DNA of 32,109 nucleotides. It comes from a virus. The stretch spans positions 1 to 32,109 of IMG/VR virus record IMGVR_UViG_3300043448_000877; one strand, written 5' to 3'. Positions 14,357 through 21,843 of this stretch are shown one piece after another; position 1 is the first letter of the stretch; the number at the start of each line of letters is the position of its first letter. The position numbers were made by a program, and so were the translations under genes. The notes beneath the pieces were generated by a model. The model was not told where the DNA came from and did not search any database. It was given only the letters and a program-made list of their open reading frames with translations.

Positions 14357-15028
14357 TTATAAGTAACCAGTTTCTTTTAACATATCATACACTTGACCAT
14401 AATCATAAAATCTTGTGCGTAAAGCAAAAGCTTTTCTTAAATTGGCTTCACCACCTAAAGGTTCAACATTGTGTGGTATTCTAACATCTAACATATATGC
14501 TTCACTTGGTTGTGCCACAAAAGATCCAATTTCATAAACATCATCGAATGAATAGACAGCATCAACATATGTAATTTCCTCACATGTCGGCATGTTTTGT
14601 TTTTGAGCAACAAACTCTTTAACTCTTGTTTTTAATTCTTCCACATTTACGTTTTGGTCAACAATGGTGCCACCATCAACACCAAGGTGTCTATCTTCTT
14701 CTGTTTTCCAAGCATTAGCGTTTGGCTTTGCTTTGAAAAATACAGTTCTATAATTTTGTGGATCATAATAGAAATTAATTGTTGTAATGAAATCATTATC
14801 CACATGTGGTAACAATAGACTATTGATTGACATTCTTGTTACTTGGAAATCTTTCCAATATCGCTCAGGTATAACTTTATACAATACAACTTTTTCTGGT
14901 TCTGGTGTCCAAATCGTGTTATGCCTTACACCCAATCCATATTTACCCGCAAAAGAGTCTGCTCGACCTTGCGGTATGATTGTGTGTGGCATATATTCAA
15001 ATGTGCCTTTTAATTTAACAAATGACAT
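14357..15028 (-). CDS. 2OG-Fe(II) oxygenase-like protein, paralogue of the next gene
   Basis: A 223-residue protein with H75-x-D77 in LLLPHVDNDFITTINFYYD, a DVRIPHNVEP segment with the distal H186, and a late R198 or R204. It shares with its neighbour (15015-15548) the blocks IWTPEP, PERYWKDF, TVFFK/TVFYK, DSFVA/GSFVA and a KETG end, so the two arose by tandem duplication. The 2OG oxygenase call rests on H-x-D...H...R spacing and is weaker than for the other copies. It overlaps its neighbour by 14 bases. Confidence 0.68.
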   Translation of the reverse strand: MSFVKLKGTFEYMPHTIIPQGRADSFAGKYGLGVRHNTIWTPEPEKVVLYKVIPERYWKDFQVTRMSINSLLLPHVDNDFITTINFYYDPQNYRTVFFKAKPNANAWKTEEDRHLGVDGGTIVDQNVNVEELKTRVKEFVAQKQNMPTCEEITYVDAVYSFDDVYEIGSFVAQPSEAYMLDVRIPHNVEPLGGEANLRKAFALRTRFYDYGQVYDMLKETGYL

Positions 15029-15548
15029 TACCCGTTTCCTTTAACATTTCAACTACGTCCTTATACTTATGAACGAATGTGCCAAGTGTAATTGCTTTTC
15101 TTAGTTTAAAATCACCCTGAACACTATGTATTTGAGTTACATCAAGTGCCCACACCTCAAAATCTTTTGCTACGAAACTATCAACTTCTTCCAAATCTTC
15201 TTCAAAGTATATGTGACCATTGGTTTGATTTTCGACCTGTGCGGTCCTTGGCACATCAACCTTTGGTTTGTAAAATACTGTTCTACAACCTTCTGTTTGA
15301 AGATAGAAATTAATTGAGGTAATAATTTCGGTATCTGTATGTGGAGGTATTTTACAATTAATTGTCATTACTGTCAAGTGAAAATCTTTCCAGTATCTTT
15401 CAGGCAACACACCGTAAATCTTTCTAGGTTCTGGTGTCCATATCTTTTTGTAATCTATACCTTTACCATCTTCACCTTTAAAATCTTTTAATTGGTCAAT
15501 AACGGCAAAAAGTGGTTTCTCAAATGTGCTTTCCAATTTAGTGAACAT
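15015..15548 (-). CDS. 2OG-Fe(II) oxygenase-like protein, paralogue of the preceding gene
   Basis: A 177-residue protein from the ATG at 15548, which overlaps the stop of the upstream gene (TAATG) and has GAGTGGAAATA ahead of it. A GTG at 15557 is a less likely start. The iron site is H70-x-D72 (PPHTDTEIITSINFYL), distal H141 in DVTQIHSVQG and R150. It lacks the 30-residue insert of its paralogue. Function and substrate are unknown; the two copies in a row argue for different substrates or a heteromer. Confidence 0.68.
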   Translation of the reverse strand: MFTKLESTFEKPLFAVIDQLKDFKGEDGKGIDYKKIWTPEPRKIYGVLPERYWKDFHLTVMTINCKIPPHTDTEIITSINFYLQTEGCRTVFYKPKVDVPRTAQVENQTNGHIYFEEDLEEVDSFVAKDFEVWALDVTQIHSVQGDFKLRKAITLGTFVHKYKDVVEMLKETGNVIC

Positions 15549-16258
15549 TATTTCCACTCTTTAATCTTTGCCATACGACCACCCCAAGATTTCAAAATGA
15601 CCGTATTTTGTGCGTTCTTGTCTACCACTTTTCTGAGGTCAGTAGACAATGAGATACGTAGGTCATCGGACTTATTTTCTTCAACACCATGCAACACATA
15701 AGAAGGAAAGAAAATCAAACGTCCTTCTACTGGTTTATATCTACGTTCTTTTAGTTGTGGTGTTCCACTCAAAGAAATATTTAACCAATCAATTGCATGT
15801 GACGAATCGAACAATACGAGGTCACCACAACCTTCTTTTGCTTTGATGTAGTAAGTTGCAGCAATAGCCGATTCGGTGTGTCCATGAACTTCCAGTTTCT
15901 CTCCTGGTTCACGCACGTTGACCCAACCCATAAAGTGTTCACAACCACGAATGTTTAACATCCTAAGTTGTGGAATATTTTGAACAATCTTTTTGGTTAC
16001 AATGTCTATAATTTCTTGTTTCAGTATATCTAAATTGGGTCTGCTGTAGTCCCATATACTGTTGTTCGGGTCTTTGTCTTTACCCAATACGATATCTTTG
16101 CCGATACCATAGATTTCATCTAATAGTGTTTCGTTGAATTGTTCATCGAAACGTGTTTGCACTTCCCATATTGGACTTTGCCAAAATAGATTTTGTGCAT
16201 TTTGAAACCAATGATAACGGTCTCTATCTTCTTTAGTCATAGCAGTATTCATCACCAT
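15548..16258 (-). CDS. Putative 2OG-Fe(II) oxygenase (PF13759-type)
   Basis: A 236-residue protein. MGWVNVREPGEKLEVHGHTE gives the H127-x-E129 or H125-x-H127 metal site, AIAATYYIKAKEGCGDLVLF gives the jelly-roll strand, and VEGRLIFFPSYVLHGVEEN plus DDLRISLSTD gives distal H190 and R201. This matches the PF13759 putative oxygenase family frequent in T4-like aquatic phages. GAGGTGTTATT precedes the ATG at 16258. The upstream pair of small unknown genes overlaps none of it; the gap is 13 bases. Confidence 0.8.
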   Translation of the reverse strand: MVMNTAMTKEDRDRYHWFQNAQNLFWQSPIWEVQTRFDEQFNETLLDEIYGIGKDIVLGKDKDPNNSIWDYSRPNLDILKQEIIDIVTKKIVQNIPQLRMLNIRGCEHFMGWVNVREPGEKLEVHGHTESAIAATYYIKAKEGCGDLVLFDSSHAIDWLNISLSGTPQLKERRYKPVEGRLIFFPSYVLHGVEENKSDDLRISLSTDLRKVVDKNAQNTVILKSWGGRMAKIKEWK

Positions 16259-16271
16259 AATAACACCTCAA

Positions 16272-16649
16272 TCAATTTTGTTTTTCGAACCAGTCCTTAT
16301 ATTGTTTCAAATATTCTAACTTCAATTCATGTTCTTCATCAGTCAAATCTTCATCTTTTGGTTGTGAAACATAATTATCAAATTCTTCCGGTGGTGTTCT
16401 AATGTCCGTTTTCTTTACCCACCCAGCCTCAGTTGTGTGTTCCATATTTGAATCAAATAGAACAGTTAATATGTCTTTATATTTCCAAGACATTTCAAAA
16501 TATTTGTCTCTTTCCGCTGGTGTTAGATTCAACACATTTTTATAATATGTTGATTTCATAAATGTTGCAATAACACGTGGTTCAAAAAGTATTGCATCAC
16601 CATCATATGTTTTGATGGTGTCCAAATGTGTAAAACTATATCGTTTCAT
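16272..16649 (-). CDS. Unknown 125-residue protein, similar end to the next gene
   Basis: Opens MKRYSFTHLDTIKTYDGDAILF, has a helical centre (YFEMSWKYKDILTVLFDSN) and ends LKQYKDWFEKQN. Its upstream neighbour has LYEMFTDYEDVLTKVYGDA and ends VKSYKEWLDKR, so the two may be diverged copies. It overlaps that neighbour by four bases (ATGA). No known domain. It lies between the Cys-rich virion-type gene and the oxygenases, so it may be an accessory of that set. Confidence 0.7.
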   Translation of the reverse strand: MKRYSFTHLDTIKTYDGDAILFEPRVIATFMKSTYYKNVLNLTPAERDKYFEMSWKYKDILTVLFDSNMEHTTEAGWVKKTDIRTPPEEFDNYVSQPKDEDLTDEEHELKLEYLKQYKDWFEKQN

Positions 16650-16945
16650 CTTTTATCCAACCATTCTTTATATGATTTAACTTCATTAAATTCATTTTCA
16701 ACACCTTCTCTATACAATTTTGGTAAAAGAATAGTTGATTTTACCAATGCATCACCATATACTTTGGTCAATACATCTTCATAATCAGTAAACATTTCAT
16801 ATAATTGTTCTCTCACTTCTTGTGGAGAATCATAAAATGCTGCACGACAATTCGTATTAAAATAGTGTGTCATATGTTCGTAAACATATTTTGAACTGTC
16901 ATCAATTAAAACCCTCACAGGTCTTTTATATGAATATGTTGGCAT
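16646..16945 (-). CDS. Unknown 99-residue protein next to the Cys-rich gene
   Basis: A soluble, charged protein (MPTYSYKRPVRVLIDDSSKYV at the start). The start codon overlaps the stop of the Cys-rich gene (TAATG), which implies coupled translation and a shared role or stoichiometry. The region around YEMFTDYEDVLTKVYGD and the end KSYKEWLDKR resemble the following gene. I do not recognise a family. A chaperone or docking protein for the Cys-rich product is conceivable but unproven. Confidence 0.7.
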   Translation of the reverse strand: MPTYSYKRPVRVLIDDSSKYVYEHMTHYFNTNCRAAFYDSPQEVREQLYEMFTDYEDVLTKVYGDALVKSTILLPKLYREGVENEFNEVKSYKEWLDKR

Positions 16946-17853
16946 TAAGCAAGTTCCTTTTTTGGAATAATCTTTTCAATCAATCGACCAGTTTCAGCAA
17001 CAAGTTTAAACATCACGAAAATTGCAACCAATGCTGCACCTTTAATAAAACCAGGTTCTTTCTTACTTGGTCCAAACCAACGTTGCCATACACCAACAAC
17101 TTTACAAATTGGTATACCAAATCCCATAATCATCTTGCCTGTTAGGCTGCCTGTTTCTTTTTCACCCATCAAATAGGCCATTTCTTCTGCCCAAGGTGTT
17201 GCAATATCATATGCCCAAGACACGGACCATTTCTTAGCAGCCTCACTAAATTCTTCATCAGACATCCAAGGCATCATCTTAGGACCTTTGCCTTCCATCC
17301 AATCAACAACAATCTCTGCCCATGCACGATAACCATTGTAGATATCTGGATTGGTCTGAATCAAGCGTTCACCAAATGCTTGGTCTGCTTCGAAAATGTT
17401 TTGTTTCATTAAACCAAGGTCAAACAATTTGGTGCAAATAATCTTAGAACAGTTACAGTTATAGGTAAAACAGTTTTGGTCACTTGTGCAATTATAAACT
17501 GGATTGGTTGCTAATTGGCAGTCACCTGTTTGCAACCATGCTTGTGAATCACAATTCCAACAGTTGATTGCGGTGCAGTTGGCTGTCTTGTTACATTGAG
17601 CTGTGGTTTGTCCTGCTGGAGCTGTTGCATTGCAATTACAATTTGTAGCGTTCTTGTCATTACAGTTGCCAGCATTATTCTGTCTGTAATATTTTAGACC
17701 ACCAAATGAATTCATATTTGGTGCGCTTGGTCTTATTCCCGATTTGATATATCCATTAAGGAAGTTTAAGTCGGCAGTTGTATTTGATACTCTACCAATT
17801 TCCGAATTAATATTTGATACACCAATCGTTGAGCCTGATGATGGTAATGTCAT
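16945..17853 (-). CDS. Cys/Asn-rich virion-type protein, candidate modified substrate
   Basis: A 302-residue protein. The N-terminus (LPSSGSTIGVSNINSEIGR) is the start pattern of many phage tail and fibre proteins. Residues 64-140 hold 13 Cys, ten of them preceded by Asn (NCN, NCNCN, NCWNC), in a Thr/Ala/Asn-rich block with Trp only twice. The rest (FGERLIQTNPDIYNGYRAW, WSVSWAYDIATPWAEEMAYLMG) is helical, and residues about 268-290 are hydrophobic. A radical SAM/SPASM gene lies 34 bases upstream in the same direction. The Cys block could bind metal, form disulfides, or be turned into thioethers (inference). A late-type element sits upstream. Confidence 0.78.
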   Translation of the reverse strand: MTLPSSGSTIGVSNINSEIGRVSNTTADLNFLNGYIKSGIRPSAPNMNSFGGLKYYRQNNAGNCNDKNATNCNCNATAPAGQTTAQCNKTANCTAINCWNCDSQAWLQTGDCQLATNPVYNCTSDQNCFTYNCNCSKIICTKLFDLGLMKQNIFEADQAFGERLIQTNPDIYNGYRAWAEIVVDWMEGKGPKMMPWMSDEEFSEAAKKWSVSWAYDIATPWAEEMAYLMGEKETGSLTGKMIMGFGIPICKVVGVWQRWFGPSKKEPGFIKGAALVAIFVMFKLVAETGRLIEKIIPKKELA

Positions 17854-17884
17854 TTTAGTTCTCTTTGTTTAAAATTACTGTTAA

Positions 17885-17892
17885 TATTTAGG
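17885..17892 (-). promoter_or_regulatory. Weak candidate late promoter for the Cys-rich gene
   Basis: The minus strand reads CCTAAATA followed by TTAACAG, 6/8 to the T4 late octamer, about 30 bases before the start of the Cys-rich gene and across the stop of the SPASM gene. A structural gene would need late expression. The match is imperfect. Confidence 0.3.
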
Positions 17893-19342
17893 TCTCCAAC
17901 CTAGATTTACCATAAACAGGAATATCATCCAATTGACCAACAATTTCTTTAACTACCTTGATAGGTATAATCTTTTTACGAGTTTCTTCCTCTTTGTGTT
18001 CAAAGATTGTTCCAAAAATATCCTGTCTATCGAGCGGTAATGTATCACTCTTAATTAAAGTAGGAATGTAACCATCTGTCATTACTGTGAAACCTGCAGC
18101 AAATAGAGCTACGTTGTCAGAGTATGCATTAGCACATGAGATATCCCAAAACTTTTTGTCCAAGAACATACATGCACCTTTACAGATATGTAATACTGGA
18201 CACTCTGGACATTCTTTACGATTAGACCAGTGTGTGACAGATTTCAAAGCAACATTTGAATAATCATCTAGTGTTCCACCATGATGTGATTCACCGTTCT
18301 TTGAGATTTCCAAAGAACTCACGTTCTGACAGGTCATTACATTACCACGTAGGTCAACAGAAATGGTGTGTTCATCATCCATGCCACACTTTTGTCCCAA
18401 GAATTTAGATTCTCTGTGGTTCAATACACTATTTACAAAATCATCAATTTTTCCTAATTGACCTCTGAAACCTATTTGTCCCTGTGATGCATACAATTCA
18501 CCAAAAGCACGTTGACGGAAAGCAAAATGTTCTTCCTTAGTAATCAATGAATTCACGATGCCTTCTTCATCATATGCATCAACCATTGAACCTTCACCTA
18601 AGATAACATTTTCGTCACCGGTTAGGTTCACAAACCAGTCATAGATTTCTTTGCGGCTCTGATTCTTAGAATTCAGCATTGAGTTGAAACTGATGCTCTT
18701 ACCCAATCTAGTTTGCATACGATAGAAGTTTAAGATTCGTTCTTTAACTTCAGGATCATCGAATGGATCAGGACCACGAACATATTGACCTGGACCGTCA
18801 TGTGAAATTGACACAGCAAAGTCCATCATCATCAACCAATCAATGATTTCATCTGTAAGAATAGAACCATTGGTGATGATACTGAATTGTGGTTTTCTTT
18901 TCCACGAATCAAACTTCTCAGCAATTGCTTCAGCAAGTGGTTTCAGAGTCTTCCAGTAAACAAGTGGTTCACCACCCCAAAACTCGACCTTCAAACCAAC
19001 ATCTTCATCGAAATGTAAAACTTCCAACTTTTGCATGAAAGAATCAATATCTTTCTTAGAAGTTTCTGGTTGACGTTCAACAAATTTTTGAGAACAATAA
19101 TCACAAGTATAGTTACAGCTAAGCCCCATCTGAATTTTCAGATGGCTGATTAGTTTTGCCTTTTTGAGTGGTCTATCCTTATCAAATGGTTTGTAAGGTT
19201 TGCGTAAGTTTTGTTCTCTTTGATCCTCTGGATATTCAAAAACATTGCCTTCTGCATCTTTCAATACATTTGACATGTTGTCATAAAAGAACGTTTTTTT
19301 GTCACCATCTTCAAACCTTGTGGCTTCAATCTCAAAAATCAT
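17888..19342 (-). CDS. Radical SAM/SPASM maturase
   Basis: A 484-residue protein. The radical SAM cluster motif is C76-x3-C80-x2-C83 (MGLSCNYTCDYC), with GGEP at 123-126 and TNGS at 157-160. The C-terminal SPASM domain carries seven Cys: C319, C338 (after GNVMT), C378, C381, C387, C391 and C403. That is the full set for two auxiliary 4Fe-4S clusters, as in anaerobic sulfatase-maturating and RiPP-maturing enzymes. Such enzymes modify Cys, Ser or other residues on peptides. The adjacent Cys-rich virion-type protein is the obvious candidate substrate (inference). GAGGATACCCC precedes the ATG. Confidence 0.9.
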   Translation of the reverse strand: MIFEIEATRFEDGDKKTFFYDNMSNVLKDAEGNVFEYPEDQREQNLRKPYKPFDKDRPLKKAKLISHLKIQMGLSCNYTCDYCSQKFVERQPETSKKDIDSFMQKLEVLHFDEDVGLKVEFWGGEPLVYWKTLKPLAEAIAEKFDSWKRKPQFSIITNGSILTDEIIDWLMMMDFAVSISHDGPGQYVRGPDPFDDPEVKERILNFYRMQTRLGKSISFNSMLNSKNQSRKEIYDWFVNLTGDENVILGEGSMVDAYDEEGIVNSLITKEEHFAFRQRAFGELYASQGQIGFRGQLGKIDDFVNSVLNHRESKFLGQKCGMDDEHTISVDLRGNVMTCQNVSSLEISKNGESHHGGTLDDYSNVALKSVTHWSNRKECPECPVLHICKGACMFLDKKFWDISCANAYSDNVALFAAGFTVMTDGYIPTLIKSDTLPLDRQDIFGTIFEHKEEETRKKIIPIKVVKEIVGQLDDIPVYGKSRLET

Positions 19343-19382
19343 GGGGTATCCTCTTTAATGTTAACCTAATATTTATTTCACT

Positions 19383-19411
19383 ATTATATTCAATATCCAA
19401 GTTCTTCGCAA
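19383..19411 (-). promoter_or_regulatory. Sigma70-type promoter for the SPASM gene
   Basis: TTGCGA (19411-19406), 17 bases, TATAAT (19388-19383), with the -35 inside the end of phoH. A leader of about 35 bases follows. An AATAAATA octamer (19370-19377), 7/8 to the late element, lies just downstream, so the gene might be read both early and late. Confidence 0.65.
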
Positions 19412-20145
19412 GCCACAATCCATTGTTTTACCAAACTGGAGCGAACAATATCATCTGGCGTGAAGTATATTTCCTGAAAGGATGGCATTCTTCTGGCCAC
19501 TTCCAAGAAACTGTGGAATGCTGTCTGGTCTTTGTTACTCTTAATTAAATCCGTTTGTTTAAAGTCACCTGAGAATATAATCTTAGACCTGTGACCGACA
19601 CGGGTAATAATCGTATTCACCTCTGACCAGTTCAAGTTTTGGTTTTCATCTACAATAATGATGGCATCATCAATAGAAATACCACGAATGGCAGTGGTAG
19701 AAATAAATCTAACGAAACCTTGTTCCTTCAATCTGTCCCATGCATCGTTGCGACCAAATAATGTGGAAGCAATTTCTTTGTATGGTAACTCATAGATTTC
19801 TTGTTTCTCATTTAAATCACCTGGTAAAAAACCAACATCACGCAGTTGCACCAAAGACCTAACAACCACCACCTGCTTGAATGAGTTTGATTTGTCCAAA
19901 ACTTCTTCAAGCGCTTTGTAGAGTGCCAAAAAAGTTTTGCCTACTCCAGGACTGCCGAATAGTCCCATGAAGTAGGCACCGCCTTTATACATTTCAAAGA
20001 ATATTCTTTGATTTTCAGTTAATGGTTCAAAAGTTTTTAAGTGGTCTGGTTTTATTTTTAATGAATTGTTGATTACTGGTTGATGTTTTGTCTTGTGTTC
20101 ATCATCCCATTCGGACTGCTTTGCTGTTGTTTTTCTGGTAACCAT
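19390..20145 (-). CDS. phoH: PhoH-like P-loop ATPase
   Basis: A 251-residue protein with Walker A GSPGVGKT (64-71), VVVRSLVQLRDVGFLPGDLNEK, and Walker B with the PhoH sequence DAIIIVDENQNLNW, then IFSGDFKQTD. PhoH-like ATPases are frequent in marine T4-like phages. The biological role is unsettled (RNA-linked ATPase and helicase activity is known for related proteins). ATG at 20145 has GGAGAATTG ahead of it. The preceding TTG is not needed. A short Lys-rich gene overlaps its start. Confidence 0.92.
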   Translation of the reverse strand: MVTRKTTAKQSEWDDEHKTKHQPVINNSLKIKPDHLKTFEPLTENQRIFFEMYKGGAYFMGLFGSPGVGKTFLALYKALEEVLDKSNSFKQVVVVRSLVQLRDVGFLPGDLNEKQEIYELPYKEIASTLFGRNDAWDRLKEQGFVRFISTTAIRGISIDDAIIIVDENQNLNWSEVNTIITRVGHRSKIIFSGDFKQTDLIKSNKDQTAFHSFLEVARRMPSFQEIYFTPDDIVRSSLVKQWIVACEELGY

Positions 20146-20281
20146 CAATTCTCCTCTGTAATAATGCAGAAACCTTTACTTTATTTTCGGGTTTCTTCCT
20201 TTTTTTATTATTTGTTTTTTTGACCTGAGGTTTCTCCTCAGTTTTCTTTTTAGGTAGAAAAAGTGCTGGTATCTGAGCCAT
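20102..20281 (-). CDS. Lys-rich small protein overlapping phoH start
   Basis: A 59-residue frame, MAQIPALFLPKKKTEEKPQV followed by clusters of Lys, Asn and Arg. It starts inside the stop of the upstream gene (TAATG) with AGAGAGTGG ahead of it, and its end overlaps phoH by 44 bases in another frame. No domain is seen. The strong positive charge suggests nucleic-acid contact. The overlap layout is that of a genuine coupled gene, but the sequence alone does not prove expression. Confidence 0.55.
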   Translation of the reverse strand: MAQIPALFLPKKKTEEKPQVKKTNNKKRKKPENKVKVSALLQRRIDGYQKNNSKAVRMG

Positions 20282-20559
20282 TACCACTCTCTTTGCATTT
20301 TGGTTTTATGGCCAGTTTTAATTGTATTTCCAGGTATTGATTCTTTCATGCGATTGATGACATACTTTTCGAACGTGGAGTCAGCCTTACCCGTTCCTGG
20401 TGTGTCCATACGCATACCATCGCCGAGACCTGGAATGCCATCGGCTGAAAAGTGTCGTTCTAAATGGGGATTGTTTAGTTTGAATTCCTCATACTCAGCA
20501 AGGCGCATTGTATGTTCTTCAATTTCATTAGTGTTTTTATTCAAAAAAGTATAAATCAT
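20281..20559 (-). CDS. FmdB-like small protein without the zinc ribbon
   Basis: A 92-residue protein. The N-terminus (MIYTFLNKNTNEIEEHTMRLAEYEEFKLNNPHLERHF) resembles FmdB-type regulators of T4-like marine phages, but it has no Cys, so no zinc ribbon can form. A Gly-rich segment and a basic end (GHKTKMQREW) follow. The ATG at 20559 overlaps the previous stop (ATGA). A candidate late promoter is at 20629-20636. Confidence 0.7.
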   Translation of the reverse strand: MIYTFLNKNTNEIEEHTMRLAEYEEFKLNNPHLERHFSADGIPGLGDGMRMDTPGTGKADSTFEKYVINRMKESIPGNTIKTGHKTKMQREW

Positions 20560-21128
20560 GCGGGTTGAAACCAATCAGGTGTGTTACGATTTTTCCATTT
20601 GGCGAAACGGACTTTTTCCATTATATAGTATTTATGATACGACTTGAGTGAATCATATTTACGACCTGGAACTGGATTGTCCGACAAAACTTTGAGGTCA
20701 ACAGGCATGGCTGGCGTTGGTGCAAACCATTCGTTACCATAAGGTATATTAAATGGTGGTGAACTTAGGGCTGATTGCAATCTTGCACAAGAATGAATTT
20801 TACCATATCGATGTGTGTATTCATCAAGTAGTTCACACCACATTAGAAACAGCCAGCGATAATGTTTCTCATCTTCTCTCACCCAAATAGCTGAAGGGTG
20901 GTTGATATGAGTGGCACTATAAAGCACAGCATCACGACTATCTGAAAGAGTATAGCGGGTGTATTGTCGGCCAGTTGTCTCTCGGCGCAAACGTTCAGGT
21001 ACGCCATCAAGGAACCTATGAGCAGTAGAAAGAAGCTGAGCATATTCAATAATCATTTTAACCACGTGCTTATCACAATGCATTTCAGCACAGGTTTTGG
21101 GGTTAGGGTCAAGGTAAAAAATGTTCAT
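20556..21128 (-). CDS. Conserved T4-like aquatic phage protein, function unknown
   Basis: A 190-residue protein starting MNIFYLDPNPKTCAEMHCDK, then HVVKMIIEYAQLLSTAHRFL, HPSAIWVREDEKHYRWLF and a central Tyr-rich part ending NTPDWFQPA. His, Cys and Asp in the first block look like a metal or catalytic site. I associate this pattern with a protein common in cyanophage and other marine T4-like genomes, but I cannot name its function. It starts one base after the preceding small membrane gene stop and overlaps the next gene by four bases. Confidence 0.75.
   Translation of the reverse strand: MNIFYLDPNPKTCAEMHCDKHVVKMIIEYAQLLSTAHRFLDGVPERLRRETTGRQYTRYTLSDSRDAVLYSATHINHPSAIWVREDEKHYRWLFLMWCELLDEYTHRYGKIHSCARLQSALSSPPFNIPYGNEWFAPTPAMPVDLKVLSDNPVPGRKYDSLKSYHKYYIMEKVRFAKWKNRNTPDWFQPA
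20629..20636 (-). promoter_or_regulatory. Candidate late promoter within the 20556-21128 gene
   Basis: CATAAATA followed by CTATATAATGG on the minus strand. This is the third copy of the octamer with an AT-rich tail. It would supply the FmdB-like gene and those after it late in infection. Confidence 0.35.
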
Positions 21129-21129
21129 G

Positions 21130-21291
21130 TCACCAATGGCGGATTACGCCAGCAATAATAAAAAGGTTTGTGATGATGTATGATAACACAATAATGGTTC
21201 TTAGGCAAGCAATTATATTTGCCTCATGGTCATTATTACCACTTTTATCACCTAGGGCTTTTGCCCACAGGCGCCACCATTTACTCAGCAT
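21130..21291 (-). CDS. Small membrane protein conserved in T4-like aquatic phages
   Basis: A 53-residue protein from the ATG at 21291 (MLSKWWRLWAKALGDKSG), which overlaps the previous stop by 11 bases. One transmembrane helix (IIVLSYIITNLFIIAGVI) follows a hydrophilic stretch. In-frame ATGs at 21363 and between give longer versions, but the sequence pattern starts at MLSKWW. Role unknown. Confidence 0.65.
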   Translation of the reverse strand: MLSKWWRLWAKALGDKSGNNDHEANIIACLRTIIVLSYIITNLFIIAGVIRHW

Positions 21292-21562
21292 ATGGTTGTT
21301 GAACACGTTGAACATCGGTCCAACCTTGGCGTAATTGGCGAACACCATAACTATCATGTTCATGCACGGAATATTGTAGTCCGACCTTCCTTATCGAACC
21401 GGTTTCATCAACATGTTCGACCACACGAAATTCGTATGATAGTGGTTTTGGAATCATCACAGAAACTTGTGGAACTTCTATTTTAAAAGAACCACCACTT
21501 TGATAAACAGAACCAACCGTATTGTAGTTACCAATGCAAATTTGTGTGTTTAAAGATTCCAT
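21281..21562 (-). CDS. Unknown 93-residue protein
   Basis: A protein rich in Val and Ser with alternating polar and hydrophobic residues (beta-like): NTQICIGNYNTVGSVYQSGG, then KIEVPQVSVMI, FRVVEHVDETGSIRKVGLQY. GAGGATGTT precedes the ATG. It overlaps genes on both sides by about 12 bases. No family recognised; the beta-rich look would suit a small binding or virion protein. Confidence 0.7.
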   Translation of the reverse strand: MESLNTQICIGNYNTVGSVYQSGGSFKIEVPQVSVMIPKPLSYEFRVVEHVDETGSIRKVGLQYSVHEHDSYGVRQLRQGWTDVQRVQQPYAE

Positions 21563-21843
21563 AACATCCTCATCAAACCAATAGTATCGATACTTGTCAA
21601 CAGAATGTAGTTAGCAAGCATACCAAACGACCTACGAGTGAAAGCAGCCCAAGCATACAAGGCACAGCCAGTAATCCAAACAGGATACAAGGCCAACAAT
21701 GGCGGGTTGGGGACTGTGACTGCCATTGTAATACTACACCCAATACTAATAGCCCAAGCAACAAGCTCAACAATAAAACGAATCCTATTACTGTGCCAAT
21801 CACTTTTTATCCAATCAAAAGTAGGTTTTAATAATTCATTCAT
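21550..21843 (-). CDS. Integral membrane protein conserved in T4-like aquatic phages
   Basis: A 97-residue protein from ATG 21843, overlapping the previous stop. MNELLKPTFDWIKSDWHSNR is soluble, then FIVELVAWAISIGCSITMAV, PPLLALYPVWITGCALYAWAAF and the FGMLANYILLTSIDTIGL segment give about three helices. I associate this sequence pattern with a small membrane protein of marine T4-like phages; its function is unknown. Confidence 0.75.
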   Translation of the reverse strand: MNELLKPTFDWIKSDWHSNRIRFIVELVAWAISIGCSITMAVTVPNPPLLALYPVWITGCALYAWAAFTRRSFGMLANYILLTSIDTIGLMRMLWNL

